Positions 39,548 through 48,993 of a stretch of 64,000 bases of DNA are shown piece after piece. The DNA is taken from assembly GCF_012516395.1 (NCBI RefSeq), contig NZ_CP051206.1:372001-436000 (forward strand), in the 5' to 3' direction. Source of the DNA: Dolichospermum flos-aquae CCAP 1403/13F. GTDB lineage: Bacteria; Cyanobacteriota; Cyanobacteriia; Cyanobacteriales; Nostocaceae. The number at the start of each line of letters is the position of its first letter. Position 1 is the first letter of the stretch. A model generated the notes under the pieces. That model ran no database searches and was not told the DNA's origin. It worked only from the letters and a program-made list of their open reading frames with translations. A program made the position numbers and the translations under genes.

Positions 39548-40447
39548 ATGTGGGACTACACTGATAAAGTATTAGAGTTATTTTACGATCCTAAAAACCA
39601 GGGTGCAATTGAAGAAACTGGCGAAGCTGGTGTGAAGGTGGCAACCGGTGAAGTAGGAAGTATTGCTTGTGGTGATGCTTTAAGATTACATTTGAAAGTT
39701 GAAGAAGCAACAGATAAAATTCTCGATGCTCGGTTTCAAACTTTTGGTTGTACTAGTGCGATCGCATCTTCGAGTGCTTTAACTGAAATGGTCAAAGGTT
39801 TGACTTTAGATGAAGCTTTAGGAGTAACAAATAAGGAAATCGCTGATTATTTAGGTGGTTTACCTGAAGCAAAAATGCACTGTTCTGTTATGGGTCAAGA
39901 GGCTTTAGAAGCTGCGATTTATAATTATCGTGGCATTCCTTTAGAGGCACATGACGATGAAGAAGGTGTCCTCATCTGTAGCTGTTTCGGAATAACTGAT
40001 GCTAAGATAAAGAAAGCAGTTGCACAAAACAATCTCTTCAGTGCAGAGCAAGTAACAAATTATGTAAAAGCTGGTGGCGGATGCGGTTCTTGTTTAACGA
40101 AGATTGATGATATAATAAGAGAAGTAAAGCAGGAAGCCGCCAACAAAAATCTCTACAACTACAGGGCAAACGCTAAAACAGAAATTCTCAGTTCAGAGCC
40201 ACAAAGACCACTAACTACAGTTCAAAAAATTGCTCTGATTCAAAAAGTATTAGATGAAGAAGTCCGACCCGTTTTAATCGCCGATGGGGGAGATGTAGAA
40301 CTTTATGATGTCGAAGGCGATAAGATTAAAGTCATTCTTAAAGGTGCTTGCGGTTCATGTTCTAGTAGCACTGCTACTTTAAAGATTGCGATTGAAGCGA
40401 GATTACGCGATCGCATCAGCAAAGAAATCATTGTTGAAGCAGTTTAG
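39548..40447 (+). CDS. nifU: Nitrogenase Fe-S scaffold NifU
   Basis: This 299-residue modular scaffold has an N-terminal IscU-like domain (DARFQTFGCTSAIASSSALTE, MHCSVMG), a central [2Fe-2S] domain (CSCFGITDAKI, GGCGSCLTKI) and a C-terminal Nfu domain with CGSC (residues near 270). It is full length. It takes sulfur from NifS and passes clusters to the nitrogenase proteins. Confidence 0.96.
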   Translation: MWDYTDKVLELFYDPKNQGAIEETGEAGVKVATGEVGSIACGDALRLHLKVEEATDKILDARFQTFGCTSAIASSSALTEMVKGLTLDEALGVTNKEIADYLGGLPEAKMHCSVMGQEALEAAIYNYRGIPLEAHDDEEGVLICSCFGITDAKIKKAVAQNNLFSAEQVTNYVKAGGGCGSCLTKIDDIIREVKQEAANKNLYNYRANAKTEILSSEPQRPLTTVQKIALIQKVLDEEVRPVLIADGGDVELYDVEGDKIKVILKGACGSCSSSTATLKIAIEARLRDRISKEIIVEAV

Positions 40448-41168
<721 letters not shown>

Positions 41169-41426
41169 CCTTATCGGGGAATATTACCAATTTTAAGTCC
41201 GTCGGATTTTGTTAGGGATGATGTTTACTGAAAAGTACCTTTAAAATTTTAACTTTTAGATGAATAGATATGTAAATTAGCAATAGTAGGATATGTTAGC
41301 GTAACGCATAATAATTACAAACTAATCATAATTAAAAGCAAAAAGGCGCGTTAAACAACGCACCTTACAGCGACTACATGAATGGCGATCGCACTTTAGT
41401 GAATCCAACCTAGAAGAGCGATCGCA

Positions 41427-42533
41427 CTAATTATATGGGATTTCTTGAGCATTATTAGCTATTGCAAGACTTACCGCTCGTTTTTCTTCTTCATTTAACT
41501 TATGTACAGTAGTATTAGGCTTGACTCGTCGTTTCTTAACAGCATCTAACGCATTTGAAAGATCCCGATAACCTATTCCGCTACCGTTATTCATGGCAAC
41601 TTTTAAGGCTGAATCAATAATCGCATTACGTATATCCCTACCACAGACTTCATCTATTTCAGCAAGTTTCTCGGTAGATACATCTTCTAGAAGTGGCAAG
41701 TTTTTTGGCAGAAGGTTCTGCCAGATGAGATTCCTACAAGTTTGATCTGGCATTGGAAAAAATATATTACGAACTCTAGTCTCAAATGCAGGATCATAGT
41801 TCTCAACTAGATTTGTGGCAAAAACAACAATTCCTCTAAATCTCTCTAGTGAAATTAGTAACTGACTACGCATAGAGTTTATTGCCTGCTCAGATCCTTG
41901 AGTTACATTAGTCAATCTTTTAGATAGCAAGGAATCTGATTCATCAATGAAAAGGACAGCTTTATCACGTTCTGCTGCATAAAAAAGAGCTTCAACGTTT
42001 TTGGGACCCTCTCCATGATACATACTTTCAATCTGAGCATAACTGACCAGTAAAATATTTCTCTCTAAGTAAGAAGCCACTGCGTGTGCAGCCAAAGTTT
42101 TTCCTGTGCCGGGTGAACCATAGAAATTAAGTGCAGAGTAAGGAAATGGTTGTATATTTCTTAATCCCCACTCATCAAACACTAATTTTTCAAGGGCTGA
42201 AATCTTGCTATATATCAGTAGTTCTTCCTTAACTGATTCAGGAACGACTAATTGTTCCATTGAAAAATTTGGCTTTTCGCTACGATATTGCTCCGCTCTT
42301 TCCTCTAGGGAAATAGAATTTGCTTTACTGGCAGACGCATTGTTATTATTTTTGCTCGGAGTTTTGGCAGGGTTTAAATCTACACTTGAGGAAACAATTA
42401 AAGATAAACTTTCTTTTCCTATTTTTTCTAAGTAGTTTTGCCAAGCTGTATATATTCTGGTTTTTAAAACAAGAAAATCTCTTTCATTTTTAGTGGCGTT
42501 TGGTATATTCTGAAGTATAATTTCGCCTTCCAT
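41427..42533 (-). CDS. AAA+ ATPase
   Basis: This 368-residue protein has an N-terminal ~90-residue low-complexity region and an AAA module: Walker A GSPGTGKT (139-146), Walker B AVLFIDESD (192-200), then sensor-1 IVVFATNL and arginine-finger region ETRVRNIFFP. It resembles stand-alone bacterial AAA proteins of the FtsH/spastin type that lack protease or MIT domains. A coding remnant lies upstream on the same strand (42661-42905), which may be what is left of a partner. Function unknown. Confidence 0.75.
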   Translation of the reverse strand: MEGEIILQNIPNATKNERDFLVLKTRIYTAWQNYLEKIGKESLSLIVSSSVDLNPAKTPSKNNNNASASKANSISLEERAEQYRSEKPNFSMEQLVVPESVKEELLIYSKISALEKLVFDEWGLRNIQPFPYSALNFYGSPGTGKTLAAHAVASYLERNILLVSYAQIESMYHGEGPKNVEALFYAAERDKAVLFIDESDSLLSKRLTNVTQGSEQAINSMRSQLLISLERFRGIVVFATNLVENYDPAFETRVRNIFFPMPDQTCRNLIWQNLLPKNLPLLEDVSTEKLAEIDEVCGRDIRNAIIDSALKVAMNNGSGIGYRDLSNALDAVKKRRVKPNTTVHKLNEEEKRAVSLAIANNAQEIPYN

Positions 42534-42660
42534 GTTGTCCCCTAAATTTTTGTATTGACAATAAAAAGTAGCCCTTAATAATTTCTATTTTCTTAACTTT
42601 ATGTAGGACTACTCTCATACATAAAGTGTTACACAGTTGCCAATTCACTTTTACTCAGCC

Positions 42661-42905
42661 TCATCTAATTGAGACAAAAACTACATCATCCTCGTCTCTA
42701 AGTTCATCTGCTATCGAGTCACTTTCAATGAATAAAGCTTCCTTTGTTGCTGGGTTGTATACAAATCTCTTGTGTTTCTTACTACCCTTTTCTTTAGCAA
42801 TTCTTTCTAATTCTAAACTAGCTTCAGGCGGAGCTATGACAACTTCATCATCAAGGTCATTCCAATATTCAATGCACTGCTTAGATAAAGAATTATATCC
42901 TATCA
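42661..42905 (-). pseudogene. C-terminal remnant upstream of AAA gene
   Basis: The minus-strand frame reads SKQCIEYWNDLDDEVVIAPPEA...NPATKEALFIESDSI to the stop at 42661. Upstream of about 42905 the sequence instead encodes a plus-strand protein, so two truncated genes abut there. It precedes the AAA gene by 127 bp on the same strand and may have formed an operon with it. Family not recognised. Confidence 0.45.
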
Positions 42906-43363
42906 AATGCTTAGAACTTTCAGGACTAAATAATACAGAAATTCTTGAAAACGAAAATTTGAAAGATCCAGAAAGTTGGACACATCTCATTAACCTATAT
43001 CAAGGTAATCCAAAATATATTCAAGACGTAACCATCTTAATTAAAGATTTTTTTGATGATAGTGTTGCCGAGTTTTTAGCAGAAAACCAACTCATTCTGA
43101 CCAATCAAATGCGATCGCATTTTAAACAGCTATTCACAAAACTCTCTCCCCTAGAACAACAACTAGCCCTGGAATTAAGCAAATTTAAAGAACCTGTCGT
43201 TAGGGAAACCTTAAAGCAAAACTTAAACTGGTCATCCACAGACTTTATTAACGCCCTAGAATCCCTGCAAAAACGCCATTTAATCACCAAAATCAAAGCA
43301 GATAAAACCCAATTTGATTTGTCCCCAATTTTTAAAGAATACGTCAAAACCCTTGATCAGTAG
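42906..43363 (+). pseudogene. NB-ARC/WD40-type ATPase remnant
   Basis: From about 42906 the plus strand reads DPESWTHLINLYQGNPKYIQDV...TKLSPLEQQLALELSKF, like the helical arm after the NB-ARC domain of the large ATPase/WD40 proteins common in Nostocales. The P-loop portion in front and the repeats behind are missing. The open frame from 42626 is mostly antisense to the neighbouring remnant and is not meaningful. Confidence 0.55.
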
Positions 43364-43870
43364 ATTAGTAGATTTTTTGTTTCGCGCAAAGACGGCTCAA
43401 TTACATATCTGCTAAAGGTTTACTGAAGCCAATCTCTATTCCTGTGAGTCGTGATTTTTGGGCGATCGCTGGTTGATTTTTTGCGGAATTGCGATATAAA
43501 TGTTATGCTTGACGTAATACATAACACTTGCCTATGCCTCAAAAATATAAAGACCTATTCAAAAACTTAAATCCGTAGTTTTCTCTGTTTCCTGTTTTGC
43601 TATTTCAGAATCAAAAAACAAATCTTGATTTTCTCTAACTAAAAAAAAGAGCCGGGATTTCTCCCAGCCCAAAACCTGAAAAGAGGCGATTTCTTACCAA
43701 TTTCTCTACAATGTTGTAAAATTTCTTGTTGTTGAGATTTGGAAAGATATTGTTGTAGATGTAGCATAAAGATGTCCTAAAAAAATAAACTAAATTCTCT
43801 TAGCGAGCTAGTCAAGTTAGAAAAAGAAGATTTTTGTTCAAAATCTTTAGCAGAATTAAAAATTAAAGAC
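43364..43870. other. Gap with a minus-strand short ORF and terminator
   Basis: A 42-codon minus-strand ORF (43639-43767) starts MLHLQQYLSKSQQQEILQHC, perhaps the beginning of an AlkB-type gene. It runs straight into a hairpin at 43641-43668 (stem GCTGGGA/TCCCGGC on that strand, followed by eight T) that would terminate transcription. A 14-codon plus-strand ORF starts at 43534. Nothing else is recognisable. Confidence 0.4.
43641..43668 (-). terminator. Intrinsic terminator on minus strand
   Basis: GCTGGGA, loop GAAA, TCCCGGC, then CTC and T8 on the minus strand: a compact hairpin with one G-U pair and a long T-tract. Confidence 0.7.
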
Positions 43871-44453
43871 ATGACAGCAAAATTAAAATATCATCAAACA
43901 TCGGACATAGAAATTAGCGAGAAATTAAAGAAAGGAACAACAGTAGTGTATCAAGTCAAATGTAAATTAATAGAAAATCAGGAGTTAATCACAAAACATC
44001 AAAATTCTTGTGGTCGATTTATTTTATTCTTCGAATATTTTAGACACAACCAAATTAGCACCTACAGAAATATTGAGAATATATAAAGAACAGCAATCAA
44101 CAGAGCGAGGATTTAGATTTATCAAAGACCGGTTATTTTTTGCCGATAGTCTTTTTGTGAAAAATCCAGAAAGAGTAGAGACAATGATGATGTTAATGGC
44201 ATTATGTCTTTTGGTTTATAATCTGGGACAAAGACAATTACGAATTGCATTAAAAACACAAAAAGCTACTGTTAAAAATCAACTAAATAAACCCACGGAA
44301 TCTCCCACATTAAGGTGGATATTTCAATGTTTTCAGGTGATTCATATTCTGATTGCACAAGGAGTTCAGAGAATTCTTAACTTAACGAAGGAACATTGTC
44401 GCCTCTTGCAATTCCTACCGAATGCTTGTCAAAAATATTATTTATTATGTTAG
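43871..44453 (+). pseudogene. IS1634-like transposase remnant
   Basis: Two overlapping frames are involved. The first (43871-44086) carries an internal fragment. The second (to 44453) carries the C-terminal part: STERGFRFIKDRLFFADSLF (the E-containing YREKK-like region), then VETMMMLMALCLLVYNLGQRQLR. This matches the end of IS4-superfamily IS1634 transposases. The N-terminal DDE aspartates are lost. Confidence 0.75.
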
Positions 44454-44662
44454 TTCTAAAATCTATAATTCCCTATTGCATGGTTTTGTGTTTCTCTAAC
44501 TGATTTAAAAATTCAAATTCAACTATTTCACTGGCTTTTTAGACACAATAAAAGAGCTAGAATTTTTGTGTGCATAATTTATTTTTCGATAGTAACGTAA
44601 TTTTTACTAACTATTGTTTTGAATTACCCGTGAATGTAGTTTTTGTATACTACTCATTGAAG

Positions 44663-44818
44663 TGCGGAATGTGGGATGATCTAAGTTTGAATCGTTACAA
44701 GGAAGTTGTGCATGAGCAGGTTGATCATCTTGCACCTCAAGAGATTCTGGCTAATTTGGCGAAGTTAGAGGTGGAAATTCAGCAGGGGATGGAGAAATTG
44801 GAGGCATTGCTAAAATAG
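44663..44818 (+). pseudogene. Type I restriction M subunit C-terminal remnant
   Basis: The last ~50 codons of this frame (WDDLSLNRYKEVVHEQVDH, ILANLAKLEVEIQQGMEKLE) match the C-terminal helix of HsdM. The catalytic domain is gone. It lies upstream of hsdS and hsdR remnants in the right order, so element 1 once carried a complete type I system. Confidence 0.65.
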
Positions 44819-44974
44819 TTAATAAAAGCCGTTTATGGGAGAAAAAGCAACGCAGATATAGCAAGATTCTGAAGGGTACGTAGATGAACACAGATAAAAT
44901 TTTTCTTTTGCCAGCAAAGTGCTATCATTTGAGTAATAATCCGGTAGTAGACTAGCACTAGCAAAGGAGGCAGT

Positions 44975-45199
44975 ATGGCAACAATTACCATTCGTAATAT
45001 ATCCGATGAGTTGCTTGATCGCATTAAACGCTTGGCGGCACAAAAGGGGGTTTCGATGGAGCAAGAAGTCCGTGATTTGTTGCAAAAACGTTATGGGCAA
45101 AGGGATGAAGTGCTTGCTCGTATTCGTCAACGGGCGGAGGTATTACCGATGGAAGCAGAAATTCGGGTGCAGTCTTGGAAATCAGAAGGACGACCTTGA
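44975..45199 (+). CDS. FitA/VapB-type ribbon-helix-helix antitoxin
   Basis: This 74-residue protein has a strong AAAGGAGG ribosome-binding site 4 bp before ATG 44975. The N-terminal ribbon-helix-helix (TITIRNISDELLDRIKRLAA) gives DNA binding, and the C-terminal tail (MEAEIRVQSWKSEG) is the toxin-binding part. Its stop overlaps the toxin start as TGATG. It would autoregulate the pair. Confidence 0.82.
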   Translation: MATITIRNISDELLDRIKRLAAQKGVSMEQEVRDLLQKRYGQRDEVLARIRQRAEVLPMEAEIRVQSWKSEGRP

Positions 45200-45591
45200 T
45201 GGTAATTGATACGATGGTTTTTGCTTATGCCCTCTTGCACGTAGAGAACAAGTATGAACAAGCGCTCGCTGCTTTGGAAAGTGTAGATCAGATTGTGGTG
45301 CCTGATTCGTTGTTTGCCGAGTTGGGTAATGTGATTTGGCAATGGATACAATTTCGACAATTACCTTTACAAATAGGTTTGGATGCGTTGCAAGATGCTG
45401 AGGCATTGGTTGATGTGATGATTTCTAGTTCTCAAATTCGGGATGTTGCTCTTAAACTGGCAGTCGAGGCAAATCATTCATTCTACGATACGTTATTCGT
45501 GGCAGCAGCAATTCATTCTGATACTCAGGTGCTTACTTATGATCGGAAACTGGGGGCTAAGTTCGGTGACTACGTTATCTTACTAGAATAG
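45199..45591 (+). CDS. PIN-domain toxin (VapC-like)
   Basis: This 130-residue PIN nuclease has MVIDTMVFAYALL (first Asp), LFAELGNVIW (Glu), HSFYDTLFVAAAI (Asp) and TQVLTYDRKL (last Asp), so all acidic residues are present. It starts at ATG 45199, overlapping the antitoxin stop. As an intact toxin in element 1 it would punish loss of the element from growing cells. Confidence 0.85.
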   Translation: MVIDTMVFAYALLHVENKYEQALAALESVDQIVVPDSLFAELGNVIWQWIQFRQLPLQIGLDALQDAEALVDVMISSSQIRDVALKLAVEANHSFYDTLFVAAAIHSDTQVLTYDRKLGAKFGDYVILLE

Positions 45592-45666
45592 GGATGAAAA
45601 AATTGGAGGGAATGATGAAATAATTGTATTTGTTAAGATTAAATTAACTGTGGCTAACGATAAAAT

Positions 45667-45946
45667 ATGATGAAACCTATTAAGGAAATTCGGGAAGTTT
45701 TATCACTACAAAAGCAATCTCTCTGTGAAATTTATCAAATTACAGAAATTGGGATCTTTGGTTCTTATGCTAGGGGAGAGGAGACGGACGCAAGTGATAT
45801 ATAGGACTCCTATTTGATTTTTGAACTATACGTAGGGTGGGAAATGCCCTCCGTATGCGGTTTTTGGCGGGCATTTCCCACCGTATACTACTTGATATTT
45901 TTCAGGAATCATTTAGGAATCCTATAGATATTTTGGTTGATTGTCA
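45667..45946 (+). pseudogene. MNT nucleotidyltransferase antitoxin remnant, split by MITE
   Basis: The N-terminal frame reads KPIKEIREVLSLQKQ...IGIFGSYARGEETDASDI and then hits a 123-bp MITE. Removing the MITE with one TA copy continues the frame as DILVD, completing the GSYARGE...SDIDILVD active-site motif. After LVD the family sequence is lost again at 45943. No HEPN partner is left. Confidence 0.75.
45802..45924. mobile_element. 123-bp MITE related to the IS630 element at 22671
   Basis: Ends TAGGACTCCTATTTGATTTTTGAAC and ...GGAATCCTA, with TA on each side (45800-45801 and 45925-45926), match those of the IS630 element at 22671-23453. The interior has a GGTGGGAAATGCC / GGCATTTCCCACC inverted pair and no coding capacity. 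Confidence 0.9.
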
Positions 45947-46009
45947 GTAACTCAGCCCTAAAGGGACTGAGCTTGTAAGAAATTACAAGCTGTACTGACC
46001 AGTCTAGTT

Positions 46010-46767
46010 TCATTTACCACCACTAGAAGAACAAAAACGGATTGCAGAGATACTAGATCAAGCGGAAGAACTGAGGACTAAACGACGGAAAGCGATCGCA
46101 CAATTCGACACCCTCCCCCAAGCCATCTTCATAGAAATGTTCGGGAATAATGCTCCTCTTGAAAGTGGATGGGATACTGTTAGCTTTGGTAATTTAATGG
46201 AAGTTTTAACTGACTATCATGCAAATGGTAGCTATGAAATTTTACGAGACAATGTTGTATTAAAGAATCAAATTGATCATGCTTTGATGATTAGAACAAC
46301 AGATTTAGAGAATAACAACTTTCAAACAATACTGTATTTATATTGATGAAAAAGCATATAATTTTTTGAGCAAATCAAAAGTTTATGGCGGAGAAATTAT
46401 TATCAATAAGATAGGTAGTGCCGGCAAAGTATATCTTATGCCTTATTTAAAAAGACCAGTATCATTAGGCATGAATGCGTTTTTGATTCGTTTAAATAAT
46501 AAAGTAAATACCTCATTTATTTATTATTTTTTAACTTTTTCGTATGGTAAAGAAGCAATTAATAAAAATGTAAAGGGTGCTGTCACAAAAACAATTACAA
46601 AAGAAGCAATAAGAGGAATTACAATTCCTGTCCCACCTCTTCATCTTCAAGAAGAATTTTCCCACCGCGTTGAAGCTGTAGAAAAACTCAAAGCAGTACA
46701 CCGCGCTTCATTATCAGAACTCGATGCCCTTTTTGCTTCCCTCCAACCTCCAACATCGAGCCTTTAG
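46010..46767 (+). pseudogene. Type I restriction specificity subunit (hsdS) remnant
   Basis: The remnant starts within LPPLEEQKRIAEILDQAEEL (the conserved helix after the first target domain) and continues through LPQAIFIEMFG into the second target-recognition domain. The frame shifts at about 46335. The second frame ends with ITIPVPPLHLQEEFSHRVEAVEKLK. The first target domain is missing. A CAGCCCTAAAGGGACTGAGC stretch just before it (about 45954-45973) looks like an IS200/IS605-type end. Confidence 0.8.
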
Positions 46768-46781
46768 AGGAGAATTGTAAC

Positions 46782-48131
46782 ATGAGCGCCATGCTAACAG
46801 AATTTACCCTCGCCAACTTTAAAAGTTACCGTACCAGCCACTTACCCCTGGGATCTTTAACCGTGCTAATAGGTGCAAACGCCGCAGGTAAAAGTAACGC
46901 CCTGGAAGGTTTGCGGTTTTTGTCATGGCTGGTACAAGGACAAAAACTCGACCGTATTCAATATGCAGTGAATAGCGCCGAGCGAGTTGTACGTGGTCGA
47001 GTCAATGACTTATGCCATCGGGGAGAATCAAATTTTACCATCGGTTGCCGTTTAGACTCAACAGAATGGAACGAACTCAATATAACCCTGAATGTCCGTG
47101 ATGGAGAACTGCACATCAGTAATGAGCGAATTGCTGACTTAACAAATTCAGTCCCACTATATGAGTTAAATCAGCCTTCAGAAGGGATAAATACTGATGT
47201 TAGTGTGGCATATAACAACTTTACAAGAGGGCAGAACAAGCCACGAATAACTTGCAGTGATCAAATGGCTATCTTTGTGCAATTAGACAGCCCTGCCCGG
47301 TTTGATGCCAAATATGAAAATTCCCAAAAGATAATTCCTGAAACAGTCCGCGAATATCAACGAGTCTTACAGAATATCCTGTTTTTAGATCCCGTTCCCG
47401 CCAAAATGCGCGAGTACAGTTTTAAATCTGATAAGCGATTACAAGAAGATGGTACTAATCTATCCAGCGTTCTCTATCGCTTATGGGAGAACCAACCAGA
47501 AAATCAACAGACCATTCTCAACTTCATCCAGAGTTTACCAGAACAGGCTATAGATGGGCTAGATTTTCTTTTCGGTCCACGGGATGAAGTTATGGTGCGA
47601 CTAGCGGAAACCTTTGGTAATAACCATCGCTATTGTGAAGCCGCATTGTTATCAGATGGCACATTGCGGGTATTAGCGATAGCGAAGCGCTCCGCAGGAA
47701 TCGCAGCAGCTATGCTATCGGCTACCGAAGGAAGTTTAGTAGTTATCGAAGAAATTGATAACGGTGTTCATCCCAACCGCGCCCAGCATCTACTAGCCAG
47801 CATCCGAGATATTGCCGAAAAGCGTAAATTACGAGTATTACTTTCCACTCACAACCCAGCCTTAATGGATGCTTTACCAGATGCGGCTTTACGTGATGTT
47901 GTCTTTTGTTTCCGAGATCCAGAGGAAGGGAATCAAGGAAATAGTCGCCTGATTAGGCTTGGGGATATGTACGATTTCCCTAGTCTGATATCCCAGGGAC
48001 CACTGGGACAACTGGTAACTGCTGGAGTAGTGGATAGGTTCGTTAAGTCACCCTACACACCTGAAGACAGAAAACAGCAAGCTCTGGCCTGGCTGTCTCG
48101 TTTACAGGAGTACAGCAATTTATCTATTTAA
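46782..48131 (+). CDS. RecF/SMC-type AAA ATPase (AAA_21)
   Basis: This 449-residue ABC-class ATPase without a coiled coil has Walker A GANAAGKS (31-38), signature-like LSDGTLR and Walker B SLVVIEEIDNGVHPNR. Between signature and Walker B a dispersed repeat (GCGATAGCGAAGCGCTCCGC..., 47676-47704) adds about seven residues in frame (AKRSAGI). The gene lies between hsdS and hsdR remnants, where defence-associated ATPases are often found. It is intact apart from the repeat. Role unknown. Confidence 0.75.
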   Translation: MSAMLTEFTLANFKSYRTSHLPLGSLTVLIGANAAGKSNALEGLRFLSWLVQGQKLDRIQYAVNSAERVVRGRVNDLCHRGESNFTIGCRLDSTEWNELNITLNVRDGELHISNERIADLTNSVPLYELNQPSEGINTDVSVAYNNFTRGQNKPRITCSDQMAIFVQLDSPARFDAKYENSQKIIPETVREYQRVLQNILFLDPVPAKMREYSFKSDKRLQEDGTNLSSVLYRLWENQPENQQTILNFIQSLPEQAIDGLDFLFGPRDEVMVRLAETFGNNHRYCEAALLSDGTLRVLAIAKRSAGIAAAMLSATEGSLVVIEEIDNGVHPNRAQHLLASIRDIAEKRKLRVLLSTHNPALMDALPDAALRDVVFCFRDPEEGNQGNSRLIRLGDMYDFPSLISQGPLGQLVTAGVVDRFVKSPYTPEDRKQQALAWLSRLQEYSNLSI

Positions 48132-48314
48132 TTTGATTAACTTAATCATAGTAAATCTAGTGAAGAATGTTTCCTTATGTGGAAAAATAGCATTACACTT
48201 AATTAAGTTGTACTTTTATTACTGACAGGGAGACAAACAAAGCTGAAAATAAAACAGTGTAAATAATGTGACGATTTATGGTAAAAAAATTGGAGAAACC
48301 CCAGAAATAAAACC

Positions 48315-48608
48315 ATGCAAAACACAGCCAACATTGAACAAATAATCCTCAACAACCTACGCCAACTACCCCCAGAAAAACAACAAGAAGTTTTAGACTT
48401 TACGGAATTTCTGCAACAAAAACTCACAACAACAAAAACAAAAACATCTTCACCATCCCTCAAAGAAATTGCAGCCATGCCACTAACACAAAGACATCAG
48501 CACCTTGCCCAGTTCATTCCTCAAACCGCTACAGACTTCCTCACCAACCCAGAACTAACAGAATTTTCCGTATTAGACACTGAAGACTGGGAACTTGAAC
48601 ATGACTAA
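48315..48608 (+). CDS. DUF2281-type antitoxin
   Basis: This 97-residue protein opens with NIEQIILNNLRQLPPEKQQEVLDFTEFLQQKL, the DUF2281 signature. The tail is acidic (DTEDWELEHD). It overlaps the start of the MazF/PemK-like gene, so it is probably the cognate antitoxin. Confidence 0.75.
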   Translation: MQNTANIEQIILNNLRQLPPEKQQEVLDFTEFLQQKLTTTKTKTSSPSLKEIAAMPLTQRHQHLAQFIPQTATDFLTNPELTEFSVLDTEDWELEHD

Positions 48609-48960
48609 CCCCAAACGTGGCGAAATTTGGTTAGTAGACCTCAACCCTACCAGAGGGCAAGAAATCCAGAAAACTCGCCCTGTAGTAGTTATCAGTGCCG
48701 ATATTTTTAATCCTATCCCCATCAGAATCATTATTCCTATTACAAGCTGGCAAGAAAAATTTAAAGAGCGCCCTTTTATGGTGAAAATTGCAGCCAGTCC
48801 AGAAAATCAACTTGAGCGAGATTCAGCCGGAAATGTTTTGCAAGTTCGCAGCATTTCCACGGAAAGATTTGTCAAACAGTTGGGACAAGTTCTAGACGAA
48901 ACCCTACAAGAACTGTTATCAGGTCTAGTTATTTGCATTGATTACGAACCCAGTCCATAA
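48601..48960 (+). CDS. MazF/PemK-family endoribonuclease toxin
   Basis: In this 119-residue toxin MTNPKRGEIWLVDLNPTRG is the conserved N-terminal strand-loop, KTRPVVVISADIFN follows, and QVRSISTERFVKQLGQV carries the conserved Ser/Thr-Arg region. It starts at ATG 48601 inside the antitoxin end; 48595 is an alternative. It cleaves RNA when unopposed. Confidence 0.87.
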   Translation: MTNPKRGEIWLVDLNPTRGQEIQKTRPVVVISADIFNPIPIRIIIPITSWQEKFKERPFMVKIAASPENQLERDSAGNVLQVRSISTERFVKQLGQVLDETLQELLSGLVICIDYEPSP

Positions 48961-48993
48961 TATATTATTATATACAAAAGCTTGATTAACTGA

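Noticed and set aside
42626-42905. N-terminal part of the 245-codon plus-strand frame (MLHSCQFTF...)
   Set aside because: It is antisense to a better minus-strand coding remnant and rich in Ser/Leu, as expected for a shadow frame.
45182-45406. Minus-strand frames opposite the PIN toxin
   Set aside because: They are shadows of the vapBC-like pair, which has overlapping start/stop codons and complete catalytic residues.
46366-46767. 133-codon frame as an independent small gene
   Set aside because: It is the frameshifted continuation of the hsdS remnant, ending in the conserved helix after the target-recognition domain.
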